Assembly: GCA_963920575.1 (NCBI GenBank)
Contig: OY986975.1
Location: 20,987,897-21,051,896, forward strand
From: Narthecium ossifragum
Lineage: Eukaryota > Streptophyta > Magnoliopsida > Dioscoreales > Nartheciaceae
DNA length: 64,000 nucleotides
Direction: 5' to 3'
In this document: in pieces, positions 40,206 to 50,100 of the stretch
How positions within the stretch are numbered: position 1 is the first letter of the stretch
How the letters are laid out: every line of letters starts with the position of its first letter
The notes under the pieces: generated by a model
Told to the model about the DNA's origin: nothing
The model's input: the letters and a program-made list of their open reading frames with translations, nothing else
The model's database searches: none
Position numbers and translations under genes: made by a program

Positions 40206-40494
40206 ATGTATTTGTTATGTAAGAATTAGGGTTTATATATGCAAAATTAGGGTTTTTTTATGCAAAATTGATTTTTTTCAGAGTATAAAATTGATTTTTT
40301 ATGCAAAATTTGATATTGATTTGATTATGCTGTAATGCATCATAATTACTATGTATTTGTTGTTTGAGAATTAGGGTTTACATATGCAAAATTAGGGTTT
40401 TTTATGCAAAATTGATTTTTTTTAGAGTATAAAATTGATTTTTTATGCAAAATTTGATATAAATTTGATTATGCTGTAATGCACCATTATTACT
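40206..40494 (+). repeat. Tandem duplication of about 144 bp in the transposase 5' intron
   Basis: Two head-to-tail copies, 40206-40350 and 40351-40494. Each contains ATTAGGGTTT, TATGCAAAATTAGGG, GAGTATAAAATTGATTTTTT and TGATTATGCTGTAATGCA. They lie inside a probable leader intron with donor GTGAGA at 40179 and an acceptor AG at 40644-40645, three bases before the transposase ATG. Confidence 0.8.
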
Positions 40495-40647
40495 TCATTG
40501 ATCAAGAAAATGATATGCTAATTTTTTTCCTAAATTTAGTTCAATTGGTTTATATGAAATCTATTTTCCATATGAATTTTTACTATTAACTTGGAATTTC
40601 CTTCTAATTGGCTCATAATTGTCATTATATTTGTATTATTTATAGTG

Positions 40648-43296
40648 ATGGATAATGGCATTGTTCCACTATTGTGGCGGATGGACGGAAATGTGGAATT
40701 TAAGGGTAATGCGGGCGATATTGAGTACATAGGTGGCCGAATAAAACCTACTAGGATACGAAAGAACGCAAGTTATGCAGACTTGAAGGCTTTAATGTTT
40801 GATTTAACTGGATACAATTCAAGCTATTTCGACATTCGCATAACTTGTAGATATCCTATGGGAGAAAACACGTATTGCGGTGTGGACATAAATGATGATA
40901 GTGATACTACTGGCATTCTTAGTCTCTACCCGGTCATTCCAAGTATTCAGTTATTCTTGGTGAAAATTGGTGTCGAAGTCAACAATGATCCTCCAAGTAA
41001 CACGGCATTTGGTGAATTTACACGCCTACTACAACGAGGAGACGATTCAATCGATAACGTCTCTCTTGGGTCCTATGGCGCTCCCACATTCGGTTATCAA
41101 ACATCACAGTAAGTAACATATTGTGAAACATTATATGTAATGTTATATATAAGGTATGCCCTTCATTCATGAGTCACTTGTGTCACTTGTGTATGAACAT
41201 GCAGGCCTTATCAGCAGGAGGACTTGACTCATGAATACACGCAATCTACTCCGGGTACATATGTGAGACCCCACACACATAATGATTTCGATGCTGGCCC
41301 ATCGAGTTTTCGTAGAGGCCACCAATATGATGACAATGTCGTGAGCGATCATGGTGACGCTTATATGCCTTCAACATCTCGAAGTCCCTTGCTAGATGCT
41401 GATGTTGAGGACCATCATGATGATCATGATGATGATTGGATCGAGAATACTGCACTGAGCAATGAGCCATTGCATCATGATGAAGATATTGACGATCCAA
41501 TGCCTCTTAGTCCAACACAGTATGAAGAGGAGCTACCAGATGAATTCCCAGATGATGAGTGGGTCGACCGGATGATGCGGCAAAATACCATACCCGGGGT
41601 AATTGAAGATCCAACTCCATTCGAAGGTGAATTTTACAAGAAGCAGATATTCGAGACCAAGGCATCACTTATGCATGCTCTTCAACAGTATGAGCTTCGG
41701 AGGTTTGCAGAACATAGCACCGTTAAGTCAGGGCCAAAGGTGTTGACAGTCAAGTGCTGCAATTCTGATTGTCCTTGGCGTCTGCATGCGTCAACTTACA
41801 AAGAGTCATCTTACTTTCAGGTGAAGAGTTATAGTGGTCCACATACTTGTCGAGCAGGTCTGTTGAATACCAACCACCGCCACTGCACTGCACAATTCAT
41901 ATGTGGTATCATACTTGGTGTGGTAAGGACAAACACCTCGATGACTCCCAAAGATATTGTGCAAAGAATCAAAGACGACTATCATGTCAACATCAGCTAT
42001 GCAAAAGCATATCATGCACGTGTAGTAGCTATGCAGATTATATTTGGTGATTGGAAAGAATCATATAATATCATGCCTTGGTATATGCAAGCAATGGTGG
42101 CAGATAATTCTGGTACTGTAGTGAAGCTTCAAACGGAGACTGTGTGCACCGGTGTTGATATATTTGAGCGTGTGTTTTGGTCGTTTCATCCTACTATCGA
42201 GGCTTTCAAACACTGTCGACCCATAATATCTATCGATGGAACACACCTATATGGAAAGTATCTTGGCACTTTATTAGTTGCGACGGCAGTGGATGGCAAC
42301 GATCATTTGATATCAATAGCATTTGCCGTGGTTGAGTCTGAAAATTCCAGCAGTTGGTCATGGTTCCTTGCTCTACTTAGAGTATATGTGGTTAGTGGAA
42401 GAAGAGGTATAGCTATAATTTCAGACCGACACAGAGCAATCAAAGAGGCAGTAAGGACAGAGTTCCCTCTGCCGTTAGGCTTCCAGCGATTCTGTATGAG
42501 GCACTTTGCAGACAACTTCAGAAGCAAGTTCATGGATGATAATTTGTATAGCTTATTTTGGGCTGCAACAAAGAAGATCCACAAGGAGGCATTTGATAAG
42601 ATCATGGATGGAATTAAAAAAGTTAAGCCAGAAGCTTATCAGTGGCTCGTTACCGCAGAGCCACCAGAAACTTGGGCGTTGTCTCATGATGATAACAAAC
42701 GGTTTGGCTCAATGACCACCAATTGGTCTGAAAGTTTGAATAATGGTTTGAAAGGTGTACGAGGTTTGCCTATTAAAGCATTAGTGGCCAAGACCTTAGA
42801 AAGGATGAACGACCTCTTCAAGCGGCGGCGTCGTGAGGGCCAAGCAATGACTGGTGAGCTGACACCAGTAGTCGAAGATGTACTACGCAAGAATTGCATA
42901 CTAGCCCAATCATGTCATGTGCAATCATTTGACGGTGGTGAGTACTCGGTGATAGAACGACATGAGGTTACATTTACTGTCAAGTTATCTGGACAGGGAG
43001 GGACATGCAGCTGTGGACAATTTCAGATGATGCTTTATCCATGTCCGCATGTTCTAGCCGTATGCGGTGACATATCGATCAGGGCTTCGGCATACGATTT
43101 CGTTTCACCGTTTTACTCCTCCAGCACGTACAGACAAACATATGCAACTCATTTCCATCCTGTTCGTGGAGATCAACACTGGCCGGTAGTCGAAGAGTAC
43201 ACATTGCTTCCCCCACATGTGCGGAGGCCGGCTGGCGTCCGAGGAGTACAAGGCTGCGGAATAGCATGGATGAAGGGAGAGGATTGCAACATGTAA
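40648..43296 (+). CDS. MULE transposase (PB1-like, MuDR zinc finger, DDE, SWIM); frameshifted C-terminus
   Basis: Exons 40648-41108 and 41205-43296 join in phase to 850 residues. Residues 1-154 are a PB1-like N-terminus followed by an acidic, His/Asp-rich linker. The MuDR/WRKY-GCM1-type zinc finger has C338, C343, H367 and C369. The catalytic core has D498 in SIDGTHLYG, D561 in ISDRHRAI and a likely E663 in WSESLNNG. The SWIM finger starts at C755 (CSCGQFQ..PCPH). The usual RPRSTRLRNSMDEGRG tail and CCHC knuckle (CSRC..GH..TC, about 43301-43342) lie in the +1 frame because one base is missing near 43235; that frame would end at 43388. It catalyses cut-and-paste transposition in the nucleus. 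The ATG at 40648 follows the leader-intron acceptor. Confidence 0.92.
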
Positions 43297-43482
43297 GGTG
43301 CAGCCGGTGCAATCAATCGGGTCACAACAGGGCTACATGTCGCGAGCCGTTACCTAGCATAGATACACGAGTAATGATGTTTCTTTAATTATTGTACTAA
43401 ATTATATTTCATTGACGACTGTACATATCTTTTATTTTGAACTATATACTAACATTTTTCTTCTACATGCAATAGGGTCGAG

Positions 43483-45710
43483 ATGGCTCACACGAGGGCC
43501 TTTGACCCGAAGCTGTACGAGGGTGAGCCTGGTCCGATTTCTGCAGACGTACTTTGGGACCAGGATAAGCACCGCTCCATGGCGGTTTGGGATGGCCAGG
43601 TAAATGTTAAATTTGTAGAAAATTTATTGTTATTAGCTCTTCATATTTTATTGAAAAAAGCCCCCTACTAACTTTTATGTTTTACAAACAGGATGACGAT
43701 GACCTCGGCCTTAAGTGTACAGAGCACTCACTGCGTTTGCAGTCTTGGCCGATTGTGGATGAGCGTCAGATAGACTTGCTTCGACGTTCAGGGTTTTATG
43801 TTGTTAGTAGACTGCTGCCGATTCGGATTGATCGGTGTTTGATCACGGCGCTAGTGGAGCGGTGGCGACCAGAGACTACTACTTTCCACTTGCGACACTG
43901 GGAGATGACGATCACACTGCAGGATGTTGGGATATTGATGGGTTTATCTGTTGATGGGGCGGTAGTTTCAGGAAGCACGGCAGGCATTTGGCACGACATG
44001 TGCTTGGAGTTGCTCGGTGCTGTACCCGAGGAGGGCCGACCGGCTGTGCTTGAGTTGTCGTGGCTACGTGCTACTTTCGGGCATATTGGTCCAGACGCCA
44101 CGGATCTGTTCGTATATCAGGCTACGCGCGCCTACATTCTATATGTGTTGGGTTGTTTAGTAGTACCTGACGCGAGTGGTTCCAGGGTAGGTATAATTGC
44201 GTATTCATGTTTCATTTATCGATTTATTAGATTAACTAACATAGTCTTTCAATTGTAGGTACATATGAAGTACCTTCCTTTGTTGCATGATTTGGATATA
44301 TGTGGACAGTATGCTTGGGGGGCGGCCTGCCTTGCAAATCTCTTTCGGGAGTTATGTAAAGCTTCAAAAGGAGGAAAGCATGAGATCTCTGGATGCCTTT
44401 ACCTGCTACAGGTGATTTGTCATTTATATATTATATATAGTTATTTTAAGTATTTTATATTATACCTAATATGAAGTTGTTATCACAGATATGGTCATGG
44501 GAGCACCTCCATATTGGACGCCCTGAACTAATGCCGCGACGACCGCTAGCTACCCAACAGCAGACCGAGGAGCGTGATATGCGTATCATTGAAGGCCCCT
44601 TGGCAATCCAGTACGAATTTTTGATTGTTTACAAATATTTTTTGAAGTTTAGTTAGCATTAACATCTAACTCTTGATATACAATGCAGGTGGACAGCACC
44701 ACACAGCGGTAGAGGAAACCCGCATGGCCGTTACTTAGCCTACTACCGAGAGCAGCTGGACAGACAGTTGTCATCTCAGGTATTATCGCTCACGATCCAA
44801 GATTTTATTAACTACTTTAATGTTCATGTGATCTAACCGACTTTGTATTTTAAACTTGTAGGTTATGTGGTGTCCATATACACCGCAGCGTCTAGCACAA
44901 TTACCGGCTCTCTGTACTGCGGGTTTTGCTATTTGGAGGAGTCATGTGCCGCTCATCTGTTTCGATATAGTGGAGATGCATGAGGCACCACGGGTGATGC
45001 GGCAGTTTGGGCTACGACAGGAGATACCATCCCCGGTGATCGAGAGGCTATCACGTGCAAGCCGTCGGGGCAATGCTACTGCAAACTGGGTCACTACACA
45101 TCAGCAGTATATCACCCAATGGGAGGAGCGGCACCAGAGGGTCATTGACGGTGCAGTGGACGATGGTGAGGATCCTGAGTCATACTTGCAGTGGTACTGG
45201 GGGATCACCAGGCGGTATGTCAGTAGGCCTAGATTGGAGGACAGAATGGTCCATCAGCCGAACATACACCTTTTACGAAAGATGGTAAATATATTTTTTT
45301 TGTTCATAATTAAATATTATATTGTGTTAATCTAATCAATTTGTCTTAACTTGCAGTATGACACCGCCGAGGACAGTTACATTGTCTGCCAAGGTCGTTC
45401 TGGGGAGGAGCTCGCCGATCGTTTTGCACCGGTATTCTACTCGATGATGGAGGATTTACGGATTTGCGGCGGAGCTCCTGTTAGTTCACAGCAGTCGCAG
45501 CCGACTACCGAGCATACTACTTTCTATGACATGCCGGTATCTCAAGATTTACCATCATCATATCCAGTCATGGGCACTACAGAGGAGGATCCAATCGGAC
45601 ATGTTGAGCATAATATCGATATCGGTGCTATGATGGGGGGAGAGGAGGCTGGACCGTCGTTGAGGAGAAAGAAGTCGGTAGCGAAGAAACAAAGAACTTG
45701 GAGATTTTGA
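43483..45710 (+). CDS. Plant mobile domain (PMD) protein carried by the MULE
   Basis: Seven exons, all with GT..AG borders and consistent phase: 43483-43599, 43692-44186, 44259-44411, 44489-44610, 44689-44779, 44862-45284 and 45357-45710. They encode 584 residues with no lesion. The aminotransferase-like plant mobile domain is recognised by IDLLRRSGFYVVSRLLPI, LITALVERWRPETTTFHL, MTITLQDVGILMGLSVDG, WLRATFG and YLLQIWSWEHLHIGRP. The basic C-terminus (RRKKSVAKKQRTWRF) may be a nuclear signal. PMDs occur in transposons and in host proteins of the MAIN/MAIL type needed for genome stability and silencing; the molecular role is unsettled. Only 94 bp separate it from the old transposase stop at 43388, so it may share that promoter or be spliced to the transposase (donor 43293, acceptor 43475, in frame). 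Confidence 0.9.
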
Positions 45711-45924
45711 CGTTTGATTATTAACGATGTTTGACGTTTGATTTTGATTTATACAAGCACTGCGTTTAGATGTGAATGGGGTGGGTGTAATCATGTATTG
45801 GGTACAGAAATTGGGGTGGATGATTGGTCTGTGATGTTTTATTTTCAAATTTTGTGTTTGGTTGAATGTTTGTACACAGAGCGTCAAATATAACGAAGTG
45901 TTGGGCTAGTGTGGTCTATATTAA

Positions 45925-46127
45925 GCCGTAACTTGAAGTTACGGTTTACTAAGGCACGTCTTACTAAGGCTCCGCAGTTGGTCGCGGCGTACTTGATGGT
46001 CAATGGTCAAAAGCGTAACTCCAAGTTACGTCTTCATTAATTGAGACGTAACTCAAAGTTACGTTTTAATACTAACCCCACTAATAACACTAACACTTGT
46101 CTTTTTCAGCCGTTAGTCTTCAAATAA
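45925..46127. repeat. Diverged extra copy of the MULE end module
   Basis: 45925-46073 repeats, in direct orientation, the inner part of the right terminal repeat: a palindrome, then GGCTCCGC..TTGGTCGCGGCG, GGTCAA.GGTCAAAA and two more palindromes. It adds three ACGTAACT/AGTTACGT palindromes to the right end, absent from the left. The remaining bases to 46127 are unremarkable. Confidence 0.75.
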
Positions 46128-46435
46128 AGACGTAACTTGGAGTTACGTCTCTTGTGGAGACGTAACTTGGAGATACGTCTTATTAGGCGTGTCTCTAGGC
46201 TCCGCACTTGGTCGCGGCGCACTTGGTGGTCAACGGTCAAAAACGTAACTCGAAGTTACGTCTTTAATTGAAGACGTAACTTGAAGTTACGTATTTGACC
46301 GCGGGAGTAAAAAATGAAAGGCCACGCCAGCGTGGCGCTGACGTGGCCAAACGAGGCATAGATGGGTAAATATTTTTTGGAGAGGGTTATTTTAATAATA
46401 TTTTATTAAAATAAGATTATTTTAAAAAATTTTCC
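46128..46435. repeat. Right terminal inverted repeat of the MULE
   Basis: 308 bp, the inverted partner of the left repeat, with the same four palindromes and the GC-rich palindrome at about 46321-46349. It contains TGACGTGG at 46339-46346, a bZIP-type C/G-hybrid ACGT element. The inner border is where the match to the left end stops, at AGACGTAACTTGG. Confidence 0.93.
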
Positions 46436-46444
46436 TTATATAAA

Positions 46445-47103
46445 GCAAACTTAGAGAATATATATAAAGAAACTTAGGGGATATGAATTAATGCAGGTTA
46501 ACCGTTATTGCTCCTTATAAGGTTGATGTATATTTAAAACTAACCTAGGGAATATGATAAAAATATACAAAGTTAACTTAGGAAAATATACATGTAAATA
46601 AACTAATATAATGGAAACGGTTGTAACCGTTATTGCTCCTTATAAGGTTGATATAGTTTGGTTCGATTTTTACATGAATTCTATCCAGTTCGGTTCATAT
46701 ATGCATTCGATTCAATTTGGTTTTTTTTTAAGTTGGACAAAAAAAATTCGATTTCTCGGTTTCACACTAATAAATGCTCACCAAGTGACCGATGCATGAT
46801 GGCGTTGGTCATGTTAGAATTGGATCTCCAAAACGGGCCCAATTGGACCATAGGATGTAGAATCCATTGGTTTCGGGCCTGGGGTAGGATCCATTAAGGC
46901 TTCGGAGGTTGGGTTTGACGGAGCGACCCGTTACCGATCTCTGTACGGCGAGAGTTGAGCGCTGGCGTTTACTGGTTTGCTCCAATAGGTGCGTCGTTTT
47001 TGAAACCGAGAGTTGTTTTTGAAATCAAACTCAAAAGGCTCCCCAGCGGGAAACCAAGGTTGAGATCGAACTCCCATCGCCGGCCGCCGGAGAGACGATC
47101 GGT
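46445..47103. other. Region between the MULE and CHR24
   Basis: Starts with the AT-rich degenerate repeat also found left of the MULE. It holds two copies of AACCGTTATTGCTCCTTATA (about 46500 and 46626). The last 200 bases are GC-richer and presumably contain the CHR24 promoter and leader. No TATA box stands out. Confidence 0.5.
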
Positions 47104-50100
47104 ATGGCGGAGGGAAAGAAACCCCTTAGCCTCAACGACAGGCACAAGCTGGTGCTCCGCGACCTCTCTCGCGACCACGTCGCAAACCCTAGGCTTCCAA
47201 TCGACCCCCAAGGTTCCATCCCTTCTCTTTCTTCATTGTGATCTTTCTTGTTATAGGTTTGACATTTTTGCCTCTGATCAGAGGAGGCGGTCTGCAAGGT
47301 GAAGATCCAGGGCCGCCGCCGCCTCTGCAAGATGTCCTCTACAGCGGGAGGCGGCGTGAAGGAGGACTATGCTGGAGAGAGTATACGCGACATATTAGAT
47401 GATCTCAGCTCCAGGCTCGATGCCCTTTCGGTGGAGAAACCGAGGGTTGCTCGTCGAGACCCTGAGAAGGCGCAGGCAGAATTCAAGAGCGCAACCTCCT
47501 CCCTGTCCCCTTCGTCTCTTTTTTCTGGGTCTGATGTCGAAGATGAGGCTGAGAAGGAGGTTGATATCAAGGGGAAAGCTGTGACGCCCAAGGAGGTGGA
47601 GGGGGAGGGGGAGGGGGAGGAGGAGGATTTCGTTGATTTGAGCAGTGAAGGGAGAGGGGTATCGGTGGAGAGTGATAAAGAACCAGTTAGCACCGTGAAG
47701 GATGGTGAGGAAAGTTACGTAGGGGCTTTGTCAGATGATGACGGCTATGGAGATGATACAAAGGATGACTATGGTGATGATACAAAGGACATCACTTTGG
47801 TTGGGACCGGAACTTCCAAGTCGCGGACATATACACTTCCTGGTAAGATCATGAAGATGTTATACCCCCATCAAAGAGATGGGTTGACGTGGTTGTGGTC
47901 GCTTCATTGTGGCGTGACGGGAGGGATTTTGGGAGATGACATGGGATTGGGAAAGACAATGCAGGTAATTGTGGAACGAAATGGTTCTGATTTTTTTTAT
48001 TAAATACTAATGATATTGAATAATATAGAAGAATATAAGTAAAGTTGGGCAAGGCCTACAATTTGGTTTATGTAGTTTAAAAGAATGTACGCTTGTCACT
48101 GTACGATTACTATATGAGAACGATTAATTTTTTTTCCCAAAAAATTTTTTTCCTAAAATTTCTCCTAGTCAAATTGTGATGACGAGTATGCCTTTAACAT
48201 GCTGTCATTCAAGAAAAGTTAAATACTCAGCTGTAATGTACAGCTTGAAGAAAGTGCATGGGCATTCATGAGTATATATAACTTTTCATTGTGTGTAAGC
48301 AATCTATTGGGACTTGGTGGAACAAAAGAATCCAACTTTGTAGCCAGACTTATTTTGGGTACTATAACTTGATTGTTTTGTTTGTGACGAAGCTTGCTTC
48401 CAATTGATTGTGTATATGTACACAAGGTACTTATTGGTATTATAACTATGTTATTAAATTGGTGGTACACTGGGGCATTGAGTCCATTGCATTTAATAAA
48501 GTTTCTGATTATGTTGACAAACTACTACCTAAACGCTAATTGAATTGCTCTTATGCTTGCCAAGTTGGATCTCATGTCCTCCTGAACCTTTAATTGCATA
48601 AAGCTATGAGACATTTCTATCTCACTGACGATTGCAACTTGTCTTCAGGTTTCCGCTTTTCTGGCTGGTCTTTTTCATTCTCATTTGGTTAAGAGAGCCC
48701 TGATTGTGGCCCCAAAAACACTTCTCGCTCACTGGACGAAGGAACTATCAGTTGTGGGACTGGCAAACAGGATTAGGGAGTAAGCTTTGCACAACCTTCT
48801 CCAGGAAATTTCATTGTGCCAGAATTTTTTTTTCCCCCCAGAATACTCATGTGTCCTTCTCTTCTTTTTCTCTTTGATGTAGTTACTCTGGATCTTGTCA
48901 GAAAATGCGGCAATATGAGCTTCAATACATACTGAAGGTTCCGTTTGGGTGTCTAGAGCATTCCATCTTCCTATATGATTTAGGAGGATTTGCTTATAAG
49001 CAATCCTCATAGTTTCTTAATGCTGATGTCTAGAGCATTATAATTTTGTTTTTCAGTCTTAAGATATGCGTCCTTGATTGATATAAAGCTGTTCTTTGCT
49101 GATTAGTTTTTGGTGCTTATTTTTAACTTGTTGCTTTATTCTATAGGAAGGTGGTCTTCTTCTCACAACCTACGACATTGTAAGAGTTAATTCAAAATCC
49201 ATAAGAGGTGATTGGTATGCCCATGGAGAGGGAAGTGAAGATGAAATCTTGTGGGACTACACTATACTTGACGAGGTTAGTTTGCTAGTTTGTTTACTGT
49301 ACTTGTAAATTGGCAATTATTTACTTGTTTTCGTTTTTCTGGGAACTTTGAAGTGATATAGTTGCCTCTTTTCTTTTTCCTATTGAAGCATCTTGTCCAT
49401 GTCTAGTTATAGTTTTATGACTGCACCATTTTGTATTTTGAATATAGTACCTCAAAGCATTGACATGTGCTTTGGCTAAATCCGACAATCAGCTTCAAGA
49501 ACTCATCATTTACATATTAGTATTTACTACATGGATTTCTTACAATTCTTACAAAGTTTTTTTTTAGGTTAATGCCTTCGTGCCCAACCTTGGTTGGGAG
49601 AAAATCTCTTTTTAAGCCCTCGCTTCTCCTTCGACATTTAAAATCAGACAGTATATTGTTTCAGATCGTGATGCATTGAGCTAGAAGTGGTTGATGATTA
49701 CTGTTTATCTTTCATATTAAGTTATTTCTTGAATTTTTGATATGTATATAGTTGACATTCATACCTTTCCTGTTCTCCCAATGATGTTAGGGGCATATCA
49801 TAAAAAACCCTAAAACACAAAGGGCCAAAAGCTTATTCGAGATTCCGAGTTCTCATCGCATTATAATAAGTGGAACGCCGATACAAAACAACTTGAAGGT
49901 ATTAATCTTCCATCCATTACACTGCATCATTAGACACACACACACCCTTTTCGCATATTTTTCTCATTTTGTTCATGTTTCTGTTTGGTTTTACGTAGGA
50001 GCTATGGGCTTTGTTCTACTTTTGTTGTCCAGAAATTTTGGGCGATAAGGATGAGTAATTACCTTTTCCTGTTTCATGCTCGACTCAAATGATTCAATGG

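Larger units (their letters stand above)
39572..46435 (+). mobile_element. Complete Mutator-like element with transposase and plant-mobile-domain genes
   Basis: A 6,864-bp element flanked by a perfect 9-bp target duplication TTATATAAA (39563-39571 and 46436-46444). Terminal inverted repeats of about 308 bp begin GGAAAATTTTTTAAAATAAT; I count about 12 mismatches, the outer 105 bases being identical. Inside are a CT-rich leader, a transposase gene, and a PMD gene on the same strand. Preserved splice sites, near-identical ends and an intact duplication indicate a recent insertion. The only clear lesion is a one-base frameshift near the end of the transposase. It sits about 660 bp upstream of the CHR24 start codon. 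Confidence 0.95.

Noticed and set aside
40206..40494. ATTAGGGTTT words as telomere-like repeats
   Set aside because: Only four dispersed single copies within a duplicated 144-bp unit; no tandem TTTAGGG array.
43321..43482. Fusion of transposase and PMD through a donor at 43371 (CGA|GTAATG)
   Set aside because: Joining it to the acceptor at 43475 leads to a stop after about ten codons and the wrong frame for the PMD; only the donor at 43293 in the present frame gives an open fusion.
39712..46295. Regular palindromic repeats as a CRISPR array
   Set aside because: Eukaryotic transposon ends, uneven spacing, paired inverted copies at both ends and no cas genes.
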